Positions 7,488 through 15,108 of a DNA stretch of 25,179 bases are shown here, in pieces. Under the pieces are notes generated by a model that had not been told where the DNA came from, made no database searches, and saw only the letters and a list, made by a program, of their open reading frames with translations. Origin of the DNA: Anaerolineae bacterium (lineage in GTDB: Bacteria; Chloroflexota; Anaerolineae; Epilineales; JAHCIE01); the NCBI GenBank assembly GCA_026129385.1, contig JAHCIE010000009.1:1-25179 (forward strand), read 5' to 3'. Position numbers and translations under genes: made by a program. Numbering within the stretch: position 1 is the first letter of the stretch; each line of letters starts with the position of its first letter.

Positions 7488-7516
7488 ATGACAATCGCCC
7501 GGCGGCAGGCTATAAT
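7488..7516 (+). promoter_or_regulatory. sigma-70 promoter for the glycosyltransferase gene
   Basis: ATGACA (7488-7493), a 17-bp spacer and TATAAT (7511-7516) match 11 of 12 bases. The start near 7523 leaves a leader of about 14 bases containing the GAGG at 7527-7530. A second TATAAT at 7484-7489 has a poor -35 (TTGGTC, 7461-7466) inside the repeat. Confidence 0.75.
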
Positions 7517-7536
7517 TCGGCCCACCGAGGACATGC

Positions 7537-9108
7537 ATGAACGACGCCCCGACGACGGCCTTTCGCTTCACCGCCGTGGATGCTCTGCTCACCGCGCTGC
7601 TCACCCTGGTTGGAGCGGCGGTACGCCTCTACGCCCTGCAACTGGTCCCCACCCTGACCGACGAGACGGACGAGATTCAGTTCGCCCTGCGCATCGCGGG
7701 CGGCGGCTTCGCCCCGGCTGTCTCCGTCGATGCGTACAACGGCCCACTGCACCACTACCTCATGGCGGCCGGGCTGGCGTTGGGCGGCGGGGCGCCCTGG
7801 CCGCGCACGCTGGTCATGCTGCTCGGCGCGCTGACCGTCGGCCTGACCTATCTGCTGGGCGTGAGCCTGGCGGCGCAGGCGGGCGGTCGCGGGTCGGCCT
7901 GGCCGCGACTGGCGGGGGGCATCGCCGCCGCGCTGATGGCGGTATCCTTCGTGCCGGTGGTCGTCAATAGCCACATCGCCTGGTCCAACGCCACCACGCC
8001 CTTCTGGACGACGCTGACCCTCGTCATCCTCAGCGAGGCGCGGCGGCAGGCTCGGCCGGCCCTGCTCGTCGCGGCGGGCGTGGCGGCCGGGCTGGCCGTC
8101 CAGACCCACCCGACGGCGATCATCGTGCTGGTGGGCGCGGCGGCCTGGGTGGCCGTGACGCGGCCTGCCTGGCTGCGCACGCGCTGGCCGTGGCTGGCCC
8201 TGGGCGCGGCGATCCTGATGGTCAGCAATCTCATCGGGTACAACGTGCTCACGGCGGGTGGCTCGGCCGAGGGGGCGGCGCGGCGCGACTACGCCTTCAC
8301 TGGCGGGGTGGGTCTGTCCGAGTATCTGGCGAACGCCCAGGGCTTCGTCGGCCTGGCCTACCAGATGGTCGGCTCGACCTTTGTCTCGACGCTGGGGGGT
8401 GACGCGGGTGCGGCGGCCATGCGCTCACCGGCCGTCATACTGTACGCCGTCGTCGCCGTGACGGCCGTGCTGTACACGGCGCGGCGAGCCGGGTTGCCCC
8501 TGGCCTGCTGGCTGGCCGCCCTGGCGCTGTTGCCAATCATCAACCGCGCCTACGACTCCCACATCTCGGCGCGTTATATGGCCCCGCTGCTGCCGCCCAC
8601 CTTCGCTGCGATGGGTGCGTTGCTGGCCGCCGGCGTGGCGATGCTACGCGGGGGCAGTTGGGCGCGGCTGGCGGTGGGCGCAGCGGCGGCGACGCTGGCC
8701 ATGCTCCTTGTCGTGTATCCCGCCGCGCGTCTGAACAATTACTACTTCTTCGAGCTGGCCGACGGGCGCAACAATGCCCGCCTGTGGCAGCTAGTCGACG
8801 CCGTGCGTGGGCCGGGCCAGGCGGGCACGCCCATCCTGTTGGATCGTGGCCTGCGCGACGCGAGACTCGACGCGGGCGGCCACGTCTACAAGGCGCTGGG
8901 AACCCTCCTCGACCTGGAGCGCGTCCCGCATCAGAATCCGCGCGTTGAGGAGTTGCCGACCGCGCCCGACGGCGCGCTGCTGGTGTTGACCGATGCCCAG
9001 CGCGAAGCCCTGGCGTCGATCCTGCGCCTGACGCCGGTCGATGTGGGCGCGCCGCCGCTGCCCGCCGCGCCGGGCGGCTATTGGCTGTATCGCGTTGACT
9101 CGCACTGA
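7537..9108 (+). CDS. GT-C fold membrane glycosyltransferase (PMT/ArnT-like)
   Basis: The 523-aa protein is a multi-spanning membrane protein of about ten hydrophobic helices with a soluble C-terminal part (about 400-523). After the first helix comes TLTDETDEIQFALRI, whose acidic pair is the position of the catalytic Asp/Glu in GT-C (GT39/GT83) enzymes that use polyprenyl-phosphate sugars. PVVVNSHIAWSNATTPFW and the RYMAPLLPP segment are also typical of this fold. Acceptor and sugar are unknown; protein or lipid glycosylation at the membrane is likely. Start ATG 7537 has GAGG six bases upstream and a near-perfect promoter. The fur-like gene starts 39 bp after its stop, so the two are probably co-transcribed. 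Confidence 0.8.
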   Translation: MNDAPTTAFRFTAVDALLTALLTLVGAAVRLYALQLVPTLTDETDEIQFALRIAGGGFAPAVSVDAYNGPLHHYLMAAGLALGGGAPWPRTLVMLLGALTVGLTYLLGVSLAAQAGGRGSAWPRLAGGIAAALMAVSFVPVVVNSHIAWSNATTPFWTTLTLVILSEARRQARPALLVAAGVAAGLAVQTHPTAIIVLVGAAAWVAVTRPAWLRTRWPWLALGAAILMVSNLIGYNVLTAGGSAEGAARRDYAFTGGVGLSEYLANAQGFVGLAYQMVGSTFVSTLGGDAGAAAMRSPAVILYAVVAVTAVLYTARRAGLPLACWLAALALLPIINRAYDSHISARYMAPLLPPTFAAMGALLAAGVAMLRGGSWARLAVGAAAATLAMLLVVYPAARLNNYYFFELADGRNNARLWQLVDAVRGPGQAGTPILLDRGLRDARLDAGGHVYKALGTLLDLERVPHQNPRVEELPTAPDGALLVLTDAQREALASILRLTPVDVGAPPLPAAPGGYWLYRVDSH

Positions 9109-9147
9109 CCCCGCCTCGGCTGACCCCAATTCAGGTAGGAATGACCC

Positions 9148-9633
9148 ATGAGCGCCCACGTCGAAGTCCTCGAGACGCTACGCGAGCATCGCGTGCGCCT
9201 GACGCCGCAGCGCATCGCCATTGTCGAGATTATCGCCGCCAAGCAGGGCCACGTGACCGCCGACGAGGTCTACGCCGGCATCCACACCCGCTTCCCCTAT
9301 GTGGACATTTCTACCGTCTACCGCACCCTGGAGTTCCTGACCCACCTGGGGGTGCTGAACGTCATCGACATGGGGGGCGGCCGCGCCGAGTACGAGCTGG
9401 TCGGTCGCGAGCCGCATCACCACCTGGTGTGCCGCGTGTGCAAGCAGACCACCAGCGTCGACGCCAGCCTGTTCCACCCGCTGCGCGAGGCGCTCTACGA
9501 CCGCTTCGGCTTCGACGCCGACGTCCGCCACTTTGCGGTGTTCGGCGTGTGCCGCCGCTGCAGGGAGGCGGGGGAGGCCCCCAAAGGGCCAGGCGACCCT
9601 GCCCCTACTGTGCGCGGCGGCAGGGAGATGTAG
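9148..9633 (+). CDS. Fur-family metal-responsive transcriptional regulator
   Basis: Residues of about 1-85 form the Fur winged helix (LTPQRIAIVEII, VTADEVYAGI, YVDISTVYRTLEFLTHLGVL). The dimerisation/metal part has EPHHHLVCRVC (His90-92, Cys95, Cys98) and VCRRC (Cys135, Cys138), the four-Cys structural zinc site of Fur/Zur/PerR proteins. Which metal or peroxide it senses cannot be told. The natural protein probably ended near residue 141: the last 20 residues (rich in Gly, Pro, Arg) are read from a palindromic repeat tract, and the TAG stop falls inside the GTAGGGACGGGG palindrome. AGG lies in front of ATG 9148. It follows the glycosyltransferase gene by 39 bp. Confidence 0.9.
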   Translation: MSAHVEVLETLREHRVRLTPQRIAIVEIIAAKQGHVTADEVYAGIHTRFPYVDISTVYRTLEFLTHLGVLNVIDMGGGRAEYELVGREPHHHLVCRVCKQTTSVDASLFHPLREALYDRFGFDADVRHFAVFGVCRRCREAGEAPKGPGDPAPTVRGGREM

Positions 9634-9652
9634 GGACGGGGTTGCCCCGCCC
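9566..9652. repeat. composite palindromic repeat overlapping the fur 3' end
   Basis: Inverted GCCCCTAC (9600-9607) and direct GTAGGGAC (9630-9637) feet face each other. GGG-a-CGGGG (9633-9641) pairs with CCCCG-CCC (9645-9652) around TTG. A GGGGGAGGCCCCC-like palindrome lies at the left end. It supplies the C-terminal tail and stop codon of the Fur-like gene. Confidence 0.6.
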
Positions 9653-9678
9653 AGGGCTATCGCAACGGGCGGGCGGCG

Positions 9679-10614
9679 TCAAAAGACCATGATCTGCTCG
9701 TACAGCAGGTCGAGGCTGAGATCGGAGCGGACGGTTTCATGGGTCTGGAGGGTGAGGGCGGCGGCCGATGCGCCCAGGCGCACCGCCTCGTCGAGGGGCA
9801 CATTGTTCAGCAGGCCAAACATGACGCCCGCCGTGAGGGCAGCGCCCGCCCCCGTCGTATCCACCACCTCGTCGAGGGGGAAGGCGGGGATCCAACCGCT
9901 CTCGTCGGATGTGGCAAAGGCAACGCCCTCCGCGCCCAGCGTCACCACTGCCGTACCCACCCCACACTGCACCACGGCGCGCGCCATGCCAATCGCCGCC
10001 TCGCGGCCGCCCACCTCCCGCGGACAGTAGACCTGCGCCTCGGCGGCGTTGAGCACCAGAATGTCGATTTCACCGAGCAGGGGCGTAGCCCTGGGGGCCA
10101 AGATCGCCGACGTGGGGTCGGCGCACAGGGGAATACCCTGCTCGCGGGACAGGTCTACCACCGCTGCCAGGGTCGCCTCGGGCAGGTTCGCGTCGACGAA
10201 GATCATGTCGGCGGCGTAGAACAGCGGCTCGTAGGCCACGATGCAGTCGGGGACCAGCTCAGCCAGAGCGTCCATATCGTCCAGCGCGAATAGGATGCGC
10301 CCCTCGGCGTCGGCCAGTGTCAGGTACGCCCCCGTGTGGGCCTCGGTGGCGATCAGAGTCGGCGCGATGTTGACACCCGCCGCCACCGTGTAGTCGAGAA
10401 TAGCCTGGCCGATGGGGTCGTCGCCGACAACCGTCATCAGGGTCGTGTCGACGCCCAGGCGGGCCAGGTTCTCGGCAACGTTGCGCGCCCCACCACCCAC
10501 CCCCAGGCGCACATCGCCGGGGTTCGAGGTGAGCGCGCGCAGGCCCGCCTGGGCGCGGCCCTTGATATCGACGCTGGCGGCCCCCAACACGATGACGCGG
10601 CAGGTTTCCTCCAT
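9679..10614 (-). CDS. psuK: PfkB-family pseudouridine kinase, catalytic Asp replaced
   Basis: PsuK phosphorylates pseudouridine at the 5' position using ATP, feeding PsuG. The 311-aa protein has the PsuK-type N-terminus (VIVLGAASVDIKG, LTSNPGDVRL, GGGARNVAENLARLG, TVVGDDPIGQ), ADPTSA in the centre, and SDLSLDLLYEQ near the C-terminus, as in pseudouridine kinases rather than ribokinases. PfkB signature 2 reads VVDTTGAGAALTAG: Ala258 replaces the catalytic Asp of GAGD. The codon is GCT at 9841-9843, one base from GAT. AGGAGG lies 6 bases before ATG 10614. It is the last gene behind phnDCE (85-bp gap with a repeat hairpin). Activity is doubtful unless the base is a sequence error. Confidence 0.85.
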   Translation of the reverse strand: MEETCRVIVLGAASVDIKGRAQAGLRALTSNPGDVRLGVGGGARNVAENLARLGVDTTLMTVVGDDPIGQAILDYTVAAGVNIAPTLIATEAHTGAYLTLADAEGRILFALDDMDALAELVPDCIVAYEPLFYAADMIFVDANLPEATLAAVVDLSREQGIPLCADPTSAILAPRATPLLGEIDILVLNAAEAQVYCPREVGGREAAIGMARAVVQCGVGTAVVTLGAEGVAFATSDESGWIPAFPLDEVVDTTGAGAALTAGVMFGLLNNVPLDEAVRLGASAAALTLQTHETVRSDLSLDLLYEQIMVF

Positions 10615-10626
10615 TGTCGACCTCCT

Positions 10627-10698
10627 GGGGAGAGCGGAGATTGGGGATTGGAGATTAGAGATTGGGGAGCGCGTGCATCCCTAATCTCCAATCTCCCT
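10627..10698. repeat. heptamer array with inverted arm (TTGGGGA)
   Basis: Units GGGGAGA, GCGGAGA, TTGGGGA, TTGGAGA, TTAGAGA, TTGGGGA (10627-10668) are followed by a 12-base spacer and an inverted arm. GATTGGAGATTAG (10646-10658) is an exact inverted copy of 10681-10693. It starts 2 bp after the phnE stop on the minus strand and ends 12 bp before the psuK start. It could shape the phnE-psuK mRNA junction; no T-tract. Confidence 0.8.
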
Positions 10699-10699
10699 T

Positions 10700-11899
10700 T
10701 CAGACCAGCTTGTGGCGCACGTAGGAGCTGGCGTAGTCCATGGCCATGACGACGGCCACGATCATCCACAGGGCAACCGCCGCCTGCCGCCACAGCAACA
10801 GATTCATGAACTGGATGAGGATGAAGCCGATGCCGCCGCCGCCGACGAGGCCGATGACCGTCGCCATGCGCACGTTGATATCCCAACGGTAGAAGGTGAA
10901 GGACACGAAGGCCGGCACCACCTGGGGCAGGACGGCGTACATGACCATCTGTAGGTTGTTCGCACCTGTCGCACGCACCGCCTCGATGGGGCCGTTGTCG
11001 ATGCCTTCGATGGCCTCCGAGTACAGCTTGCCTAGCGCGCCGATGCCGTGGATGGCGATGGCCAGAACGCCGGCGAAGGAGCCGATGCCGACGATGACGG
11101 CCATGATCACGACGACGATGAGGGTCTCGATGGAGCGGAGAATGTTGAAGAAGGAGCGGGTGGCGTAATAGACCGTTTCGGTGGACTTGCTACCGCTCAT
11201 GATATTGCGCGCGCCGAGGAAGCTCAGCGGCGCGGCGACGATGACCGAGAAGGTCGTGCCCATCAACGCCAGGAAGATGGTCTCAATGATGGCGACGAAG
11301 GAGATGCGCGCGGCCTCCGACCAGGTGTACTTCTGGAAGCCGAGCGGGCCGACGACGGGGGCGGCGAACTTGACGTTGATGAACTGGACGCCGCGCGCGT
11401 CGGTGGTGGGCATGGTGACGCTCTCGCTGAACGCGCCCTCGGCGTTGGTGGTCGCGGTGGCAATTGGATTGTCGTTGTAGGAGATGACGCCGTCGGCGTT
11501 GGTGGGCCAGCCCGTGCCCGATACCTGAATCGTCTCGCCTGACGTGACGACCCGCGACGACAACTGAACCTGGGGGCCAGGCTTCGGCTGCCGCTCGGGG
11601 ACGGGCGGCGTGAAGTCCCGACTGGCCATGACAATGGAGATCGCGTCCTCCTGGACGGTCATCTCGGGGTTGAGGAAATTCGGTGTCAGCAGCTGAACGA
11701 CGATGTGGCGGGCCTTGGGCAGATTCGTGACCAGGTCCACAATGCTGATGTCCGTCATGCGCCAGCCGATGACGTAGGCGGTCAAGCCCAGCACGGCCAG
11801 GGCTACGAAGCGCCATGAGGCCCAGAACGGGCGCGGCTCCTGAATCGGGATCGGCGGCGGGGCGGCGGCGCGGCCCAGGGGCGTGGTTTGTTGCGCCAT
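10700..11899 (-). CDS. phnE: phosphonate-type ABC permease with inserted Ig-like domain
   Basis: The 399-aa protein is longer than the usual 260-290 aa of PhnE. Helix 1 is at about 29-47. Residues of about 110-185 are an extra extracytoplasmic segment (LSSRVVTSGETIQVSGTGWP, PIATATTNAEGAFSESVTMP) that looks like a small Ig-like/IPT beta-sandwich. The permease core resumes at about 196 (SFVAIIETIFLALMGTTFSVIVAAPLSFLGARN) with the EAA loop EAVRATGANNLQMVMYAVLPQ at 306-326. The TGA of phnC overlaps its ATG by one base (TGATG), showing translational coupling. With PhnC and PhnD it would import phosphonate, phosphite, phosphate or a related anion; the substrate is not decided by sequence. Confidence 0.88.
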   Translation of the reverse strand: MAQQTTPLGRAAAPPPIPIQEPRPFWASWRFVALAVLGLTAYVIGWRMTDISIVDLVTNLPKARHIVVQLLTPNFLNPEMTVQEDAISIVMASRDFTPPVPERQPKPGPQVQLSSRVVTSGETIQVSGTGWPTNADGVISYNDNPIATATTNAEGAFSESVTMPTTDARGVQFINVKFAAPVVGPLGFQKYTWSEAARISFVAIIETIFLALMGTTFSVIVAAPLSFLGARNIMSGSKSTETVYYATRSFFNILRSIETLIVVVIMAVIVGIGSFAGVLAIAIHGIGALGKLYSEAIEGIDNGPIEAVRATGANNLQMVMYAVLPQVVPAFVSFTFYRWDINVRMATVIGLVGGGGIGFILIQFMNLLLWRQAAVALWMIVAVVMAMDYASSYVRHKLV

Positions 11900-12652
11900 C
11901 AGGCAATCTCCACTTCTATCGCGTCTTCGCCATAGATTTGGCGGAACCGCTGCGGGGTGATCTCAGTGGGCAGACCGTCAAAGGCGATCGTGCCGCCCTT
12001 GAGGGCGATGACACGGGTGGCGTAGCGCCGCGCCAGCGACAGGAAGTGCAGGCTGCACACCACCGTGATACCCTCTTCCTTATTAAGCTCTTCCAGGTAG
12101 CGCAGCACCGAGTGGGACGTGGCCGGGTCGAGGCTGGCGACCGGCTCGTCGGCCAGCATCAGCTTCGGCTCTTGCATCAGGGCGCGGGCGATGGCGACGC
12201 GCTGCTGCTGGCCGCCGGACAGGGTGTCGGCGCGCACGTAGGCCTTGTCGGCGATGCCCACCCGGTCCAGGTTGCAATGGCCTGTTCGACGATGGGCGGG
12301 CGAATGATTCATCAGCGACCAGGCGGGGTTGGTGTGGCCCGGTGAGCCGGCAGGACGTTGTTGATGACGGTGGAACGCTTGACGAGGTTGAACTGCTGGA
12401 AGATCATGCCGATGCTGCGGCGAATCTGGCGCAGCTCCTCGGGCGACGCCGCCGTAATATCCGCCATCCGGATGATGCTGCCGCTGCTCGGTTCGATGAG
12501 GCGGTTGATGCAGCGCAACAAGGTAGACCCAGACCCCGATAGCCCGATGGCGCCACAAACTCGCCGTCGCGGACGGTCAGGTCAGGTTGTCCAGCGCTTT
12601 CAGGTTGTTCAAGCTCATGGAGGCCCCTTGGTAGATGCTGGATTTCGAGCAC
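11899..12652 (-). pseudogene. phnC: phosphonate-type ABC ATP-binding protein, frame-damaged
   Basis: The second half is clean: LSGGQQQRVAIARALMQEPKLMLADEPVASLDP contains the ABC signature and Walker B, followed by the switch His of VVCSLHFLSLARRYA and the PhnC-like end PQRFRQIYGEDA. The first half is spread over three frames: start GTG 12652 with GGAG upstream (VLEIQHL), then LTVRDGEFVA, then LLRCINRLIEPSSGSIIRMADITAASPEELRQIRRSIGMIFQQFNLV, then the GHTNPAW segment. Small deletions are visible, including three bases that remove the Lys of Walker A near 12530. The total span (754 bp) is normal for PhnC. It overlaps phnE and follows phnD by 65 bp. The break is either decay or local sequence error; I favour error. 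Confidence 0.8.
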
Positions 12653-12717
12653 ACCCGTCTCCTACGCCAGAGGGACAACACGAGGGCAGGCGCATCGACC
12701 TCTGCCTCATGTTTGCG

Positions 12718-13868
12718 TTACGTTACGGCAGCCGTGGCCGCCGGCGACTGCACGGCAGAACGCGGCGGTGGCGGGGCGCGGGTGGGCGGCGGCGCGATGG
12801 CCGCGCCCAGGTCGATATTGGCGGTGGCGGCCTCCAGGATGGGCGCGTAGTCGGCAAAGGTTGCCCACGTCGAGGCCGGTGATCTGGTACAGGGCCTGCA
12901 ACTCATGATGCCGTCCTCGATGTGGCGACGGCGAGGAGGCCATCGCGGATCTTTGGTCTTCAGGTCGGCGGCCAGGTGTTACTGCGCGCTGACCGTGTCG
13001 TTGAATCATGGCGTTGACGCTCTCGCTGTTGAGCAGGACGCGCGTCTTCTGCATGACGTCAGGAATGGTGCCCTTGACGCGGTCGCGGGCGTCGGGCGTA
13101 CCCTTGTACTCGCCGAAGACGACGGCCGCGTCCACCTGACCGTTGACCAGGGCGATGATGGACTTGTCGTGGCCGCCGGAGTACACCCACTGGACGTCCT
13201 TGTTGGGGTCGATACCCTGGGAGACGGAAGGCGCGAAGGGTAGAGGGTTGGAGGTCGAGAGCGGGTCGAAGCGAGCGATCTTCGCCACGCCGAGGTCGGC
13301 GACCGTCTTGATGAACGAGTCGGCGGCGACGATGATGGAGAAGGAGAAGACCTTGGAGCCGTTGCGCATGGTGGTGAGCAGCAGCTCGACGCCATAGCGG
13401 TTGTTGGCGGCAACGTAGGACGTGGGCGCGAGCCAGGCTACGTCGATCTGGCCGGCGTTCATCGCCTCGACCACGGCGGCGTAGCTGGTGGGCACAGATA
13501 CCTTGAAGCTGAGGGCCCGGTCTGCCTCGCATCTATTGATACTCTTCACCACTGAGCAAGATCTTGGCCGGTCGCTGGACGGGACGAAGGCCATCTTGAT
13601 AGGGTTGGCGGCGGTGCCGAGGTCGCCGCTCGCGCGCTCTTGGCGGCGGCGGCGGCAGTCGGGGCCGTCGTCGCGGCAACGGCTGGGGCGTCGGTCGCCT
13701 TAGGCGCGGCGGCCACAGTGGGCAGGACACCGCCGCGGTGGGCGCGGCGCCTTCGCCGCTGGCGCGGCGGTGGGCGCGGCGGTGGGCGCGGCAGCGGCAC
13801 TGGCCACCACACTGGGCCGCGGCAGGGTCAGGACCAGGAGCATGAGCGGGATGCCGATGCGTTTCACG
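12718..13868 (-). pseudogene. phnD: phosphonate-type solute-binding protein, frame-damaged
   Basis: Start GTG 13868 has AGGAG 8 bases upstream and gives a signal-like N-terminus (VKRIGIPLMLLVLTL) followed by an Ala/Pro/Thr linker, which shifts frame near 13700. The central frame (about 13510-13005) is clean and diagnostic: EAMNAGQIDVAWLAPTSYVAANNRYGVELLLT, RFDPLSTSNPL and AAVVFGEYKGTPDARDRVK match PhnD-like phosphate/phosphonate-binding proteins (PF12974). The C-terminus (ALYQITGLDVGNFADYAPILEAA) continues in another frame to TAA at 12718. The C-terminal Pro/Ala-rich tail is unusual. It is first gene of phnDCE-psuK, with a promoter at 13934-13963. Confidence 0.8.
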
Positions 13869-13933
13869 GGTTTTCTCCTGCGCGGCTTTCCAGAAGAACT
13901 GCGGCGTCACCGTGGACAGCCACGCGCACTGCT

Positions 13934-13963
13934 ATCATACCCTAACGCGGGACCGGAAGGCAA
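13934..13963 (-). promoter_or_regulatory. sigma-70 promoter for phnDCE-psuK
   Basis: TTGCCT (13963-13958), an 18-bp spacer and TATGAT (13939-13934) match 9 of 12 bases. It lies 66 bp before the phnD GTG and after the hairpin that follows dppC, so the phn genes can form their own transcription unit. Confidence 0.55.
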
Positions 13964-14056
13964 TACCGAAACAGGGGCCATCAGCGAGCGAGAGTGCATT
14001 GGTTCGGCATCGCGATGACGCACGGAAGCTTGATAGCGGGCGTGGCTGCGCCGAAT

Positions 14057-14093
14057 AAGGGACACGAGGGCTACCTGCTCCCTCGCGTCCCTT
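14057..14093 (-). terminator. hairpin ending the dpp operon
   Basis: AAGGGAC-a-CGAGGG (14057-14070) pairs with CCCTCG-c-GTCCCTT (14080-14093), 13 pairs with one mismatch and a 9-base loop. It lies about 60 bp after the dppC stop, before the phnD promoter. The minus-strand sequence after it is only mildly T-rich. Confidence 0.6.
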
Positions 14094-14153
14094 CATTGTC
14101 CTGGCCCCTGGCTACACGGCGTAGTGGCGGGCGGCGAGGCTACCGTCGCCGGC

Positions 14154-15108
14154 TCAGCTCTGGGTGCGGCGTGGGTCGAGGGCGTCGCGCAGGCCGTCGC
14201 CCATGAAATTGATGCTCAGCACGGTAATGGAGATGAGCAGGCCGGGGAAGATCGCCAGGTAGGGGAACATCTCGATATAGTCGCGGGAGTCGAACAGCAG
14301 GCGGCCCCAGGTTGGCATGTCGGGCGGGAAGCCGACGCCCAGGAACGACAGGGTCGACTCCAGCAGGATGGCCGCGCCGACGGCCAGCGTGGCGGCGACG
14401 ATGATGGGACTCATGGAGTTGGGCAGGATGTGCTTGAACACCGGCGGTCCGCGTGCCCACCGAGTGGGCCGCCTCCACAAACTCCTTCTGCTTCAGCGAC
14501 ATGAACGAGGCGCGCACCAGGCGCGACACGCCCATCCAAGTCAGCAGGCCGATGACCACCACCGTCAGGATGAAGATACCGACGGTGATGCCGAAGACGG
14601 CGCGCAGCGGGTCGCGGAACAGGTAGATCACCAGCAGCAGCACCGGCAGCGTCGGCAGGGCCAGGAACAGGTCCGTCACCCATACCAGGAGATTGTCAGT
14701 CCGCCCACCAAAGAAGCCGGAGATGGCCCCCACGATGGTCCCCACCAGAATGGCGACCAGCATGGCGGCGACGCCTACGGCGATGGACACCCGGCCCCCA
14801 TAGAGCAGCATCGCCAGCAGATCGCGCCCCAGCGGGTCTGTGCCGAAGGGGTGGTCCAGCGATGGCGATTGGAAGGCGTTGGCGAAGTTGCCAACCTCGG
14901 ACAGGTTCATGGGGCGCAGCATCGGGCCGATCGTCACGGCCAGCACCAGGCCCAGAAACACGATCGTGCCGACCATAGCCAGCCGATGCCGTCGATAGGC
15001 GCGGAACGTGTCGCCCCACAGCGAGCGAGGCTTGCGCAAGTTGGCGGCCAGAACCGCCGGCGGTTTCTCGGTGGTAGGGGGGCCTTGCAGGCCGATGGCG
15101 TCAGTCAT
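14154..15108 (-). CDS. peptide/nickel-type ABC permease (DppC-like), one frameshift
   Basis: The N-terminal part (SLWGDTFRAYRRHRLAMVGTIVFLGLVLAVTIGP) and LDHPFGTDPLGRDLLAMLLYGGRVSIAVG are typical of DppC/OppC inner-membrane permeases, about six helices in all. The frame shifts near 14455, inside the EAA loop (KEFVEAAHSVG / ARGPPVFKHILPNSMSPIIVAATL), then runs cleanly to TGA 14154-14156 (FLGVGFPPDMPTWGRLLFDSRDYIEMFPYLAIFPGLLISITVLSINFMGDGLRDALDPR). Restoring two bases near GGC/ACG would rejoin the frames and give a normal protein of about 318 aa. Uncorrected, the first frame runs on to 14140 with nonsense. It overlaps dppB by 8 bp (ATG inside the dppB tail). No ATP-binding subunits are in the window. 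Confidence 0.85.

Noticed and set aside
10646..10693. Rho-independent terminator between phnE and psuK
   Set aside because: The stem is strong but neither strand has a T-tract after it, and it belongs to a repeat family found elsewhere.
9970..13970. Genuine pseudogene cluster of a dying phn operon
   Set aside because: phnE and psuK are full length, a promoter is present, and indels cluster in short blocks also found in unrelated genes. Left open but not preferred.
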